Of a stretch of 56,004 bases of DNA, positions 34,672-43,591 are shown one piece after another (positions within the stretch are counted from its first letter, which is position 1; each line of letters begins with the position of its first letter). Below the pieces are notes generated by a model. The model did not search any database and had not been told where the DNA came from. It worked only from the letters and a program-made list of their open reading frames with translations. Location: NCBI RefSeq assembly GCF_944393015.1, contig NZ_CALXYQ010000016.1, positions 1 through 56,004 of the forward strand. Direction: 5' to 3'. Position numbers and translations under genes: made by a program. Source of the stretch: an uncultured Brachyspira sp. Lineage in GTDB: Bacteria; Spirochaetota; Brachyspiria; Brachyspirales; Brachyspiraceae.

Positions 34672-35679
34672 TTATGATACAGATGTAGTTTTAAGAAGAT
34701 AAACAACATAAGCAATATATATAATCAAAAAGAAGCAGCCTTTTACTTTGCCTAAACTCTTTCCTTTTACAGTAAAAGCTAATAATAATAATCCTACAAA
34801 TACCATAATAGAAAAGTCCATTAAATAATCTTGTGCTTCGCTTAAAACAATACCGCCGAATTTAAATGAAGCCATAGATGATATACCTAAAACGCCTCCA
34901 ACATTGAATATATTACTTCCTACTATGTTTCCTATAGATATATCAGCCTCTTTTTTAATGGCAGCTATTACACTTGTAACAAGTTCAGGTATGCTTGTAC
35001 CTACAGCAACAACTATGAAACCTATTATATGTTCGCTTAAGAAATTTCTGAATATTCCTGTAACACCTTTAATAAATATATCAGAACCGAATGCCAATGC
35101 CAATACAGCAACTATTATTTTAAATATTGCCCTTGCTATAGAATTAGTTTTAGTAGATGATGAAACTTCCTTCTCAAATACAGCTAATTCATCTTTATCT
35201 TTGGATATTACACTATATAAATAATAAACATATATACATAATAAAACTATAAGTATTACACCTTCAATTATAGATATTTTATCTCCGCTTAATCTCTTTG
35301 TATTAAAATTAAGAAGCATAATACCTAAAGCTGCATACATTATAAACATAGATATCATAGAAACATAGTATGACTTTTTGCCGGCAGACATAGTCATAAA
35401 TAAAGCAGATACCCCAAGAACAAATACAACATTAAATATATTACTTCCTATAACATTACCTACCGCAATGGCACTCTCCCCTCTCAAAGCTCCGAATAAA
35501 CTTACAAAAAGCTCCGGCATAGAAGTACCCATAGCAACAACAGTAAGCCCTATAACTATAGATGGTATTTTAAGCCTATTAGCTACCATAACGCTTCCAT
35601 CTACAATATATGTTCCGCCCAAATATAATAGCAATATTCCTGCTACCGTAAAAACTACATTTAACAACATATTTTCCAT
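34672..35679 (-). CDS. Calcium/sodium antiporter (CaCA, YrbG type)
   Basis: 335 residues, about ten helices, with the two inverted alpha-repeats that form the ion site: GTSMPELFVSLFGA...GNVIGSNIFN in the first half and GTSIPELVTSVIAA...GNIVGSNIFN in the second. It exchanges Ca2+ (or K+) for Na+ or H+ in the inner membrane. It is 28 bases downstream of the 4-helix membrane protein gene, so may share its transcript. Confidence 0.9.
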   Translation of the reverse strand: MENMLLNVVFTVAGILLLYLGGTYIVDGSVMVANRLKIPSIVIGLTVVAMGTSMPELFVSLFGALRGESAIAVGNVIGSNIFNVVFVLGVSALFMTMSAGKKSYYVSMISMFIMYAALGIMLLNFNTKRLSGDKISIIEGVILIVLLCIYVYYLYSVISKDKDELAVFEKEVSSSTKTNSIARAIFKIIVAVLALAFGSDIFIKGVTGIFRNFLSEHIIGFIVVAVGTSIPELVTSVIAAIKKEADISIGNIVGSNIFNVGGVLGISSMASFKFGGIVLSEAQDYLMDFSIMVFVGLLLLAFTVKGKSLGKVKGCFFLIIYIAYVVYLLKTTSVS

Positions 35680-35707
35680 TAAATTATATTCCTTTTATTT
35701 TATTTAA

Positions 35708-36358
35708 TTATTCTGTTTTATTATCTGTATTATCTGTATTATCTGTATTATCTATGTTATCTATGTTACCTGTATTTTCTATTTTTTCCGTATTCTCTGT
35801 CTTTTCTGATGAAGATTGTTCAGAACTATTATCTTCTTCTTTGGACTTATCTTTTTTACTTAATGCTGATGCTATAAACACTATTATAAATATTAATAAT
35901 ATAACAAGCACTAATGCAGTGGAAAGCCATAAAGGAGAAAGAACCCATACCCAACTCCAGCCAACAGCATTAAACAATTTCAATATAACAAATATTATTC
36001 CCAAAAATGCAAAAAATATAACGGCTATATTCAATACTGAAAATTTATTAGCAACTGCCACTTCAGATGTTTGCGACTTTTCTTCTTCAGTATTATCTGA
36101 TGAACTGCTTGAAGCATTATCAGAAACTTTCTTATTTTTGAAAAACATAGAATCAAAAGCCAATGCAAATATTACAAGTATCACTTCTATTAATAACATA
36201 ACTAGAACAAAATACCAGCTTAAATCAATCAATACTTTTGATACTTTTAATAAAGATACTATAATTATAAATACCGGCAATAATCTTGAAGAAAAATTTA
36301 GTAAATTCTTGATAAGATATAAAGTTGCCATAGTAAAAACATTTTTCACTTTTCCCAT
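35708..36358 (-). CDS. Hypothetical membrane protein with repetitive tail
   Basis: 216 residues: two helices at about 25-70, a Ser/Glu-rich linker, two more helices at about 105-165, and a charged tail of NTE/NID/NTD triplet repeats ending NKTE. The tail is encoded by a 9-bp tandem repeat, so its length may vary between strains. No known family recognised. An open frame on the opposite strand (35754-36365) is its shadow. Confidence 0.65.
   Translation of the reverse strand: MGKVKNVFTMATLYLIKNLLNFSSRLLPVFIIIVSLLKVSKVLIDLSWYFVLVMLLIEVILVIFALAFDSMFFKNKKVSDNASSSSSDNTEEEKSQTSEVAVANKFSVLNIAVIFFAFLGIIFVILKLFNAVGWSWVWVLSPLWLSTALVLVILLIFIIVFIASALSKKDKSKEEDNSSEQSSSEKTENTEKIENTGNIDNIDNTDNTDNTDNKTE
35719..35775. 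repeat. 9-bp tandem repeat in a coding tail
   Basis: About six copies of a TTATCTGTA-like unit (variants TTATCTATG, TTACCTGTA), followed by more decayed ones. Because the unit is a multiple of three, slippage would change tail length and keep the frame. Confidence 0.8.
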
Positions 36359-36452
36359 AATATAAATCCTATAAAAAATATATATCTAATAATATATATT
36401 ATTTTCATTAAATTTTAAATAAGTATTTATAATATTTTTACATTATATAAAG

Positions 36453-36484
36453 ATGGTATGGGACAAGAAATAATCCCATACCAT
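36453..36484 (-). terminator. Terminator of the cupin gene
   Basis: A perfect 11-bp stem (36453-36463 with 36474-36484) with a 10-base loop and a moderately T-rich tail on the minus strand, 20 bases past the cupin stop. Confidence 0.7.
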
Positions 36485-36504
36485 AATTATGAATTTATTT
36501 AGGG

Positions 36505-36837
36505 TTACTCGGATTTCACTTGTATAACTAATATCTTGAATGCTTCTATAGCCTTCAATGAATGAGGAGCATTAGCAGGAATTAAAATAGATTCTCCAGA
36601 TGATGTTTCAAATGAAGTTCCATCAATTATTATTTCTGCCTTTCCATCAATCACAGTAACTAAAACATCTCCTGTGCTTGTATGTGTAGGAATTTCTTTA
36701 CTTTTATCAACTGATATTATATTCATAGCTAAACTTTTTCTATCAACTAATGAAAGCATAGATATATCTTTAATTGCTACTAAATCTTTTAAAGCAACTA
36801 CTTTTTTATAATCTATATTATTAATATAATTCTCCAT
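36505..36837 (-). CDS. Small cupin-domain protein
   Basis: 110 residues, a single cupin barrel (about 40-105): IPTHTSTGDVLVTVIDGKAEI for the first cupin motif and GESILIPANAPHSLKA for the second. The first motif keeps one histidine and lacks the usual HxH pair and glutamate, so the metal site would be reduced. Similar small cupins lie under redox or nitrosative regulators in anaerobes. A perfect 14-bp palindrome sits in its promoter region. Confidence 0.82.
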   Translation of the reverse strand: MENYINNIDYKKVVALKDLVAIKDISMLSLVDRKSLAMNIISVDKSKEIPTHTSTGDVLVTVIDGKAEIIIDGTSFETSSGESILIPANAPHSLKAIEAFKILVIQVKSE

Positions 36838-36891
36838 ATATAAACCTTGATTATTTTGCTACTATTATCTAACTTATATATATAAAAATCC

Positions 36892-36905
36892 GTTGCTGCA
36901 GCAAC
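36892..36905 (-). promoter_or_regulatory. Perfect palindrome in the cupin promoter (operator candidate)
   Basis: GTTGCTGCAGCAAC is a perfect 14-bp palindrome about 55 bases upstream of the cupin ATG, overlapping a plausible -35 region (TTGCTG). A second half-site TTGTTGCT lies upstream on the same strand. GC-rich palindromes are rare in this DNA. Confidence 0.5.
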
Positions 36906-36931
36906 AAAAAATATTTTTTTATAAAAATATT
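36905..36931 (-). terminator. AT-only terminator of pyrG
   Basis: A 9-bp A/T stem (36910-36918 with 36923-36931) followed on the minus strand by a run of T. It lies 24 bases after the pyrG stop, directly before the cupin palindrome. Confidence 0.55.
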
Positions 36932-36954
36932 CGATATTAAGCAACAATAAATAA

Positions 36955-38571
36955 TCATGCTTTTAATTTTTTAGCAGCCTCTACAAATCCTACAAATAAA
37001 GGATGAGGATTAGTGATTCTTGATTTTAATTCAGGGTGGAATTGTACTCCTATCATAAAAGGATGATCTTTCAATTCTACAATCTCAACCAAATCAGCAT
37101 TTTTCATGCGTCCTGTTACAAAAAATCCAGCTTTTTCCATTACATCTATATATTCATTGTTAAATTCATATCTATGTCTATGCCTTTCGCTAATTTCAGT
37201 TTTATCATATAGTTTATTAGCTAAACTTCCTTCTTTTATATCGCAGGCAAAAGCACCAAGCCTCATAGTACCGCCTTTTAATATGCTTTTTTTCTGCTCT
37301 TCCATAAGTGTAATTATAGGATTCTTAGCATTTTCTTTAACTTCTATAGTATTGGCATCTTCCAATTTAAGTACATTTCTAGCAAATTCTACGCTCATAA
37401 GCTGCATACCCAAACATATTCCCAAATAAGGTATTTTGTTTTCTCTAGCATATTTTATAGCCTGTATTTTTCCTTCTACTCCTCTCTCTCCGAATCCACC
37501 AGGTATTATAAGTCCCTGAATATCTTTGAAATATTCTGATATATTATCCTTATTTTCTAATTCTTCAGCTGAAATCCATTCTATATCAACATTAATATCA
37601 TTATATATACCGCCATGATTTAATGCCTCGATTAAAGATATATAAGCATCTTTCATAGAAATATACTTTCCAACTATAGCTATTCTCACTCTTTCATTTG
37701 TTATAGAAATATTTTTCTGCCTAATTATTAACTCTGTCCAATCTGTTAAATCTATTTTAGCAGTCTGTAACTTAAAATGTTTGCATACAACATCTGAAAG
37801 TCCCTGTGATTCAAGCATTATAGGTACATTATAAATATTAGGCTCATCAAAGTTTTCAAATACATTTTCTTTAGGAAGATTGCAGAATAATGCTATTTTT
37901 GATTTATGAGAGTCCTGCAAATGCTTACTAGTTCTGCATACCAAAATATCCGGTATAATACCGCTTTGCATAAGTTCTTTTACGCTATGCTGAGTAGGTT
38001 TTGTCTTTATTTCTTCAGATGAACTTATAAAAGGAATCAATGTTACATGTATATATAGAACATTATCCTGACCTAATTCTGTTTTTATCTGTCTTATAGC
38101 TTCAATATAAGGCAAAGATTCTATATCACCTATAGTTCCGCCTATCTCTGTTATAACTATATCAGTTCTTTTTGTATCATTCTCTCTGTATATTCTTCTT
38201 TTTATTTCATTGGTAATATGAGGTATAACCTGAACAGTTTCACCTAAATATTTACCTTCACGCTCCATATTTATAACATGCTGATAAATTTTTCCTGTCG
38301 TAACATTACTAAATTTATTTAAATTTTCATCTATAAATCTTTCATAATGCCCAATATCCAAATCCGTTTCTGCACCGTCATCAGTAACAAAAACCTCACC
38401 ATGCTGAAATGGACTCATAGTACCGGGGTCAAGATTGATATAAGGATCAAATTTCTGTATAGTTACGCTTAATCCTCTAGCCTTTAAAAGTCTTCCTAAT
38501 GAAGATGCTGTTATCCCTTTTCCTAAACCAGATACAACTCCGCCTGTTACAAATATGTATTTAGTATTCAT
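36955..38571 (-). CDS. pyrG: CTP synthase
   Basis: 538 residues. The N-terminal synthetase domain opens [26 protein letters not shown] with a P-loop, and contains the nucleotide site around [26 protein letters not shown]. The C-terminal glutaminase domain has the nucleophile in [10 protein letters not shown] and the His-Glu pair in GVQFHPE. It makes CTP from UTP, ATP and glutamine in the cytoplasm. It appears to be a single gene. Confidence 0.98.
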   Translation of the reverse strand: MNTKYIFVTGGVVSGLGKGITASSLGRLLKARGLSVTIQKFDPYINLDPGTMSPFQHGEVFVTDDGAETDLDIGHYERFIDENLNKFSNVTTGKIYQHVINMEREGKYLGETVQVIPHITNEIKRRIYRENDTKRTDIVITEIGGTIGDIESLPYIEAIRQIKTELGQDNVLYIHVTLIPFISSSEEIKTKPTQHSVKELMQSGIIPDILVCRTSKHLQDSHKSKIALFCNLPKENVFENFDEPNIYNVPIMLESQGLSDVVCKHFKLQTAKIDLTDWTELIIRQKNISITNERVRIAIVGKYISMKDAYISLIEALNHGGIYNDINVDIEWISAEELENKDNISEYFKDIQGLIIPGGFGERGVEGKIQAIKYARENKIPYLGICLGMQLMSVEFARNVLKLEDANTIEVKENAKNPIITLMEEQKKSILKGGTMRLGAFACDIKEGSLANKLYDKTEISERHRHRYEFNNEYIDVMEKAGFFVTGRMKNADLVEIVELKDHPFMIGVQFHPELKSRITNPHPLFVGFVEAAKKLKA

Positions 38572-38674
38572 ATAATCCTCAATTAATTTTTTTATTTTTA
38601 TTTATTATTATCAAACCTCTTAACATTATCATAAATTAGTATTAAATCAAGTAATTATTAATTTTTAATTCAAT

Positions 38675-40687
38675 CTATTTTAAATATTTTTCAAACCAAT
38701 CTGTAATTTCTTTTAGCCTTCTAAGTCTGTGCTTAGGTTTTCCGCTTCTTGAAAGGTCATGATTTTCACCTTTAAACAAACATATCCTAGATTCAACACC
38801 ATAATATTTCAAAGCAGTAAACATTTGAAAAGCCTGACTCTGATAGCATCTGTAATCTTCTTCGCTATGTATGAATAATGTAGGAGTCTTTGCATTATTA
38901 GCATATTTTAACGGCGACTGTTCCCATAACTTATCAAAACCACTCCATACATCTCCGCCTAACTCATCAGGATTGAAATAATAACCTATATCAGTAGTTC
39001 CGAAATCATCTATCCAATTTGATATAGAACGCTGAGAAGCTGCACATTTGAATCTATCAGTATGCCCTATTATCCAATTAACCATAAATCCGCCGTAAGA
39101 TCCGCCTGTTACTCCTACTCTGCTTTTATCTATATTAGTATATTTTTCAAGAACAATATCAGTAAACTTCATTATATCTTCATAATCAATAGTTCCGTAT
39201 ATTCCTCTTATATCGGCAAATGCATTTCCTTTTCCTTCGCTTCCTCTAGGATTGCAGAAAAATACAAAATAACCCATATTAGCCAAGACCTGCATTTCAT
39301 TAAAGAATATTTCTCCGTAAGCAGTTTTCGGCCCTCCATGTATATCAAGTATTGCAGGATATTTTTTATTTTCATCATAATTTATTGGCTTTAATACCCA
39401 GCCGTCTATTTCAAAATTATTAGGAGTCTTAAATGAAACTTTCTCCGGTATTGATAAACTTTTTTCTTTTAATATATCTTCATTGAAATAAGTTAATTGC
39501 TTTTCTGTTTCTTTATTAATACAATATATTTCTTCTAGTTTCAAATCTCTGAAAGCTATAAAATATATATCATCATTAGAAACATCAAAATAATTAACCG
39601 CTCCTTGTTTATTAGTGATATTTTTTATATTTCCTTTTAAATCCAAGCATTTAATATGAGCATTTTCATTTTCTGTGCCTACAAAATATATTTTATCTTT
39701 ATAAACTCTTATATCCTTACCGCCTCCAAAAGAACAATCAGTTCCTATCATATTTCCAAGCCCATTATCATAATGATATACAAGATTAATATTATTATTT
39801 TCATCTATTAAATAGAAACTGCTATTTTCATTGAGTCCGTATTTTTTCATGTCAGTCATAACAGATATAATTTTTTCTTTATTATCATCATCGATTATAA
39901 AATCAGCAAAGTATATTACGTATTTATTAGAATCTATAATAATTTTTTCTTTTATATTATTAAGATCATTTATATCATATAATCGAAGTTCTGAAGTGGT
40001 AGGAGCTTTGTCTTTAAAAGAGTTTATAATACATAATACTTTACCATCTTTATATTTAAAAGAATTAACATTACTGTATTCATCTGTAATAGCAATCAAT
40101 TTATTTTCTTTTTTATTATAATGATAGAGTCTATCCCTTTTCTTATTTGTTACGCCTACATTATTAATCCAAAAAGGAATTTCATCAAATACTTCATAAT
40201 CAATTTCTTCTTTAGCCCATTCTAAATAATTATCTTCTTTTCTTTTTTTATCTCTGTTAATATCATAAATTGCTTTTATCAAAAAATTATTTTCATCTAT
40301 AGAATATAAATCTATTACTTCAAGTTCAATATTAAATAAACTCTCTGCCTCTCCTCCGTTTATATTAATAGAATAAATTAAAGAATAATCAATAAACTCC
40401 TCATATTTTTTGCTTTTCAATTCTTCATCTCTTAATGATGATTTAAATATTACAGTATCATTATCAAGCCAAGAAACAAGAGAAGCATCTTTTACTGAAG
40501 TGAGTTTATAAATTTTATTTTTTTCAATATTATAAATGAAAGCATCTGAAATATAATTATTATTTTCATAATCCTGATTGCTTTTAACAAACAGTAAATT
40601 TTTATTATCTTTTGAAAGCTCTATATTTGATAAAAAATTGAATTTCAAAAAGTCTTTGATATTTAAATTTTCCATATATAAATCCAT
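38675..40687 (-). CDS. S9-family serine peptidase (acylaminoacyl-peptidase-like)
   Basis: Up to 670 residues. An N-terminal beta-propeller-like region (about 1-420) is followed by an alpha/beta hydrolase with nucleophile GGSYGG, the aspartate in HSEEDYR and the histidine in GENHDLSRSG. It cleaves short or N-blocked peptides, probably in the cytoplasm as no signal peptide is seen. ATG at 40687 or 40675 could be the start; neither has a strong ribosome site. It follows the PD-(D/E)XK gene by 25 bases, so the three genes may be one transcript. Confidence 0.88.
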   Translation of the reverse strand: MDLYMENLNIKDFLKFNFLSNIELSKDNKNLLFVKSNQDYENNNYISDAFIYNIEKNKIYKLTSVKDASLVSWLDNDTVIFKSSLRDEELKSKKYEEFIDYSLIYSININGGEAESLFNIELEVIDLYSIDENNFLIKAIYDINRDKKRKEDNYLEWAKEEIDYEVFDEIPFWINNVGVTNKKRDRLYHYNKKENKLIAITDEYSNVNSFKYKDGKVLCIINSFKDKAPTTSELRLYDINDLNNIKEKIIIDSNKYVIYFADFIIDDDNKEKIISVMTDMKKYGLNENSSFYLIDENNNINLVYHYDNGLGNMIGTDCSFGGGKDIRVYKDKIYFVGTENENAHIKCLDLKGNIKNITNKQGAVNYFDVSNDDIYFIAFRDLKLEEIYCINKETEKQLTYFNEDILKEKSLSIPEKVSFKTPNNFEIDGWVLKPINYDENKKYPAILDIHGGPKTAYGEIFFNEMQVLANMGYFVFFCNPRGSEGKGNAFADIRGIYGTIDYEDIMKFTDIVLEKYTNIDKSRVGVTGGSYGGFMVNWIIGHTDRFKCAASQRSISNWIDDFGTTDIGYYFNPDELGGDVWSGFDKLWEQSPLKYANNAKTPTLFIHSEEDYRCYQSQAFQMFTALKYYGVESRICLFKGENHDLSRSGKPKHRLRRLKEITDWFEKYLK

Positions 40688-40712
40688 TATTAAAATTATT
40701 TATAAAAATATA

Positions 40713-41264
40713 CTAATAAAAATTAACTTCAATACCTAATATATTTTTCATATAATTATTCCAAGAATTTTCTGATAAAACATTAGAAGTATGTATAAAT
40801 TGATTAGTATATAATTTATCATCAACTTTTGAAAAAATAGGTAAATAACGTTCCAAATCTTTACGCATATTTCTTAATACAAAATTAGGAACAGTATTAG
40901 GCATAGAAACAATAACATAATAATGTATATTGCTTCCTAATTTATTTGATGAATATTCTCTTATAAATGTATCTCTTGCTTTTTGTATACAATCATAGGT
41001 GTATGAATGTCCATTTTCTGGTTTTCTATATACAAATTTTGAAAAGAAATCTTTTCTTTCTTCTTCTGTTTGAAGTGATAAATATTTTTTATTATAATTT
41101 TTTACTTCAATAAAAACAATTATATTATTAACATATACAATAAAATCAACATTCTTCATGAAATGACTATAATTCAAATTCTCATCATCTATTTTTCTTA
41201 CAGTGATATTAGAATTATCATCATAAATCATTTTAAAATTACTTTTCTTTTCAAATACTTCCAT
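40713..41264 (-). CDS. PD-(D/E)XK nuclease-like protein
   Basis: About 183 residues with no annotated family that I recognise. Residues 40-57 (in the frame starting at TTG 41270) read NVDFIVYVNNIIVFIEVK, which gives D42-x12-E55-V-K57: the core strand pair of PD-(D/E)XK nucleases, with an upstream E30. A helix with Q/K (CIQKARDTFIREY) follows, as in that fold. ATG at 41264 lies 2 bases after the upstream ATPase stop and is the likely re-initiation start. It is paired with an ABC-type ATPase, as in several two-gene defence systems. Function is inferred. Confidence 0.65.
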   Translation of the reverse strand: MEVFEKKSNFKMIYDDNSNITVRKIDDENLNYSHFMKNVDFIVYVNNIIVFIEVKNYNKKYLSLQTEEERKDFFSKFVYRKPENGHSYTYDCIQKARDTFIREYSSNKLGSNIHYYVIVSMPNTVPNFVLRNMRKDLERYLPIFSKVDDKLYTNQFIHTSNVLSENSWNNYMKNILGIEVNFY

Positions 41265-41266
41265 AA

Positions 41267-42313
41267 TCAATTTTTAAATGCTTTTTCTATAGATTGTAAA
41301 TGCTGTTCTTCAAATTTATCTTCTATTGAATTATGCTGTATATTATTTAAATATTCATTACTTTCAATTAATACACCATTGTTTTTATCTTCATCAAAAT
41401 AAAAAGAATGAAACTTTATTTTATCATTTTCTTTTCTTTGTAATTCAAAATCTTCTATGATAAAATTATTATGTGTGGCTAAAAATATTTGAACACCTAA
41501 TCTTGATAAACTTAGTAATATTTCAACTAGAACTCTTGTGAGTTTAGGATTTAAATTTGATTCAGGTTCATCAAAAAGAAGTATAGTATCTTTATCTATC
41601 TCTCCATTTTTTATAAGAAGCCAAAGCAAAGCAAGTTTTTTATGCCCTTCTGCCACCATTGTAAACTGAACTTCACCAAAATCTTTATACTTAATAAAAA
41701 ATACTTCATCTTTTTGAATAACTATTCCGCCTATTGCATTTTCTATTTTTTTTGTAATATCTTCTAAATATGGATCTAATTCTCTTAATTGAGGCACAAA
41801 AGCCTTATTTAAAATATCATAGTATACAGATTCAAAAGATACTTCCCTTTTATTATATAATGAAATAAAACCTTTTGAATTAGTTAAAATATCTTTGCAT
41901 GGTATGTATGTAAATTTTTTATTAAATGGAAAAATATTCATTTCTTTTAAATAAAGATTAAACGAGTCAATAGTAGAAGCCTCATCTAAATTATTAGCAT
42001 ATTCATTAACTAACATTGAAAAAGGTTTAAAAAATATATGTTTATTAAAAATAATTTCCCAAATTTTTAAAGGAAGATAATTACCAGATACAGAATCTAT
42101 ATTATCTAATGGAAAATGACTGCCAGATAATGCAGAATAATATGTTGGATTTTTCACATCATAGAAATATTCATTTAAACAATAAATAACTTTAAGTAAA
42201 TGAGTTTTGCCTGTTCCATTCTCACCAATAAATATGTTAACTCCTTTACTGAAATCTGTATAGCAATCTTTAAATACTGTAAAATTATTTATACGAACAT
42301 TTTCTACATACAT
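41267..42313 (-). CDS. AAA_15/AAA_21-type (RecF/OLD-like) ATPase
   Basis: About 348 residues. It opens YVENVRINNFTVFKD with Walker A IGENGTGKTHLLK, has a degenerate signature AEGHKKLALLWLL, Walker B ILLFDEPESNLNP and H-loop ATHNNF: the ABC-type fold of SMC/RecF/OLD ATPases. No TOPRIM domain is present. I chose ATG at 42313 because GGAG lies 9 bases upstream. It is adjacent to and probably coupled with the PD-(D/E)XK gene. Its promoter-like sequence lies in repeat copy B. A host-defence or DNA-processing role is an inference. Confidence 0.78.
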   Translation of the reverse strand: MYVENVRINNFTVFKDCYTDFSKGVNIFIGENGTGKTHLLKVIYCLNEYFYDVKNPTYYSALSGSHFPLDNIDSVSGNYLPLKIWEIIFNKHIFFKPFSMLVNEYANNLDEASTIDSFNLYLKEMNIFPFNKKFTYIPCKDILTNSKGFISLYNKREVSFESVYYDILNKAFVPQLRELDPYLEDITKKIENAIGGIVIQKDEVFFIKYKDFGEVQFTMVAEGHKKLALLWLLIKNGEIDKDTILLFDEPESNLNPKLTRVLVEILLSLSRLGVQIFLATHNNFIIEDFELQRKENDKIKFHSFYFDEDKNNGVLIESNEYLNNIQHNSIEDKFEEQHLQSIEKAFKN

Positions 42314-42368
42314 ATTAAAATACTCCATTATCAATATCGGAGTTAACATTATTAAAATTATTTATTAT

Positions 42369-42397
42369 GTTATACCTAAACAACTATATTTTGTCAT
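42369..42397 (-). promoter_or_regulatory. Outward promoter in repeat copy B driving the ATPase-nuclease pair
   Basis: On the minus strand, ATGACA (42392-42397), 17 bases, TATAAC (42369-42374). Expected start about 50 bases before the ATPase ATG. The sequence is the left end of the repeat itself. Confidence 0.55.
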
Positions 42398-42640
42398 AAA
42401 TAATTTTTTTGAATTTTAAATATCTGCAGGGCTTTGCCCCGCACCCCAGTTCTTTTGTTGGCACAAAGAACCAAAAAGCCTGCATTTTTAATCTAAATTT
42501 AGGTTATATCCTATATTTAATAAATATTTTTCAAATATAAAGTTCTAGTAATTGAGTTTTTTGCTACTTTTTTGTGCGGAAAAAAGTAGATAATATATAT
42601 AAAGTACATCAGTTGACAAAGTTAAAAATTTTTAGTATAT
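42370..42640 (+). repeat. Dispersed structured repeat, copy B
   Basis: Starts TTATACCTAAACAACTATAT and carries TGCAGGGC-TTT-GCCCCGCA (42425-42443) and GTTCTTTTGT/ACAAAGAAC (42449-42471). The distal part (GTGCGGAAAAAAGTAGATAA) is diverged. Its end runs into the 3' end of psuG and includes that gene's stop codon. The 272 bases between the ATPase frame and psuG contain nothing else. Confidence 0.82.
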
Positions 42641-43563
42641 CTAATCAAATTTGAATAATAATAAGCAATGTTAGCAGCAACACGGCAATTATTATAAACT
42701 AGCTCTTTGTTAGCTTTAAGACTCTTATTTTCTGTTACGCTATGAAGCTTAGCTAGTATATAAGGAGTAACATTTTTTCCTGATATGTTTTTATCCCTAG
42801 CCTCTTTTACAGTATCATCTATTATTTTATTGATGTAATCTTTATCCATTTCATATTCTTCAGGTATAGGATTACAAACTAAAACCCCGCCGTTCAAATC
42901 TAATTTCCATTTTGTATTAAGTATATTAGCTATATCTTTTGTAGTATCTATTTTATAATCAACTTTGTATCCGCTTTCTCTTGTGTAGAATGCTGGGAAA
43001 TTTTCTGTTTTATAACCAAGAACAGGTATACCAAAAGTTTCAAGATATTCTATGGTAAGCCCTATATCAAGTATTGATTTTGCTCCTGCACATACAACAG
43101 CAACATTTGTTTTGCTTAATTCCTGCAAATCGGCTGATATATCAAAAGTTTCCTGAGCATATCTGTGAACTCCTCCGATTCCTCCTGTAGCAAATACTTT
43201 TATTCCTGCAAGAGAAGCACCTATCATAGTAGTTGTTACCGTAGTAGCACCGTCTTTTTTTAAAGCAAGCATAACAGGTAAATCTCTTCTGCTTGATTTT
43301 GCTATATTTTTATTAGAGCCCATATATTCGAGTTCTTCTTTATTTAAACCTACTTTTATTCTTCCTTTTATTATCGCAATGGTAGCAGGCACTGCATTAT
43401 TTTCACGTATATTTTTTTCAGAGTTTAAAGCACTTTCAACATTTTCAGGATAAGGCATACCATGTGATATTATTGTACTTTCTAATGCCACAACAGCCTT
43501 TTTCTCATATAAAGCCTCTTTAACTTCTTCGCTTATATCTAAAAATTCTTCTAAATTATTCAT
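42622..43563 (-). CDS. psuG: Pseudouridine-5'-phosphate glycosidase
   Basis: 313 residues with the PsuG (indigoidine synthase A) signature: ALESTIISHGMPYPENV at the start and FATGGIGGVHR in the middle, with SRRDLP and ESGYKVDYKID segments. It splits pseudouridine 5'-phosphate into uracil and ribose 5-phosphate. GGAG lies 7 bases before ATG. It follows the PfkB kinase by 28 bases, giving a complete two-step pseudouridine salvage unit. The last residues (KNF-stop) are read from the edge of repeat copy B. Confidence 0.94.
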   Translation of the reverse strand: MNNLEEFLDISEEVKEALYEKKAVVALESTIISHGMPYPENVESALNSEKNIRENNAVPATIAIIKGRIKVGLNKEELEYMGSNKNIAKSSRRDLPVMLALKKDGATTVTTTMIGASLAGIKVFATGGIGGVHRYAQETFDISADLQELSKTNVAVVCAGAKSILDIGLTIEYLETFGIPVLGYKTENFPAFYTRESGYKVDYKIDTTKDIANILNTKWKLDLNGGVLVCNPIPEEYEMDKDYINKIIDDTVKEARDKNISGKNVTPYILAKLHSVTENKSLKANKELVYNNCRVAANIAYYYSNLIRYTKNF

Positions 43564-43591
43564 ATTTATTCTCCAATATTTAATTAATTTT

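Noticed and set aside
35719-35801. CRISPR-like short repeats
   Set aside because: Contiguous 9-bp in-frame tandem units without spacers; no cas genes in the window.
35754-36365. 203-codon frame on the plus strand
   Set aside because: Exact antisense of the 4-helix membrane protein gene, which has membrane-protein structure; the plus frame is low-complexity Asn/Ser/Thr.
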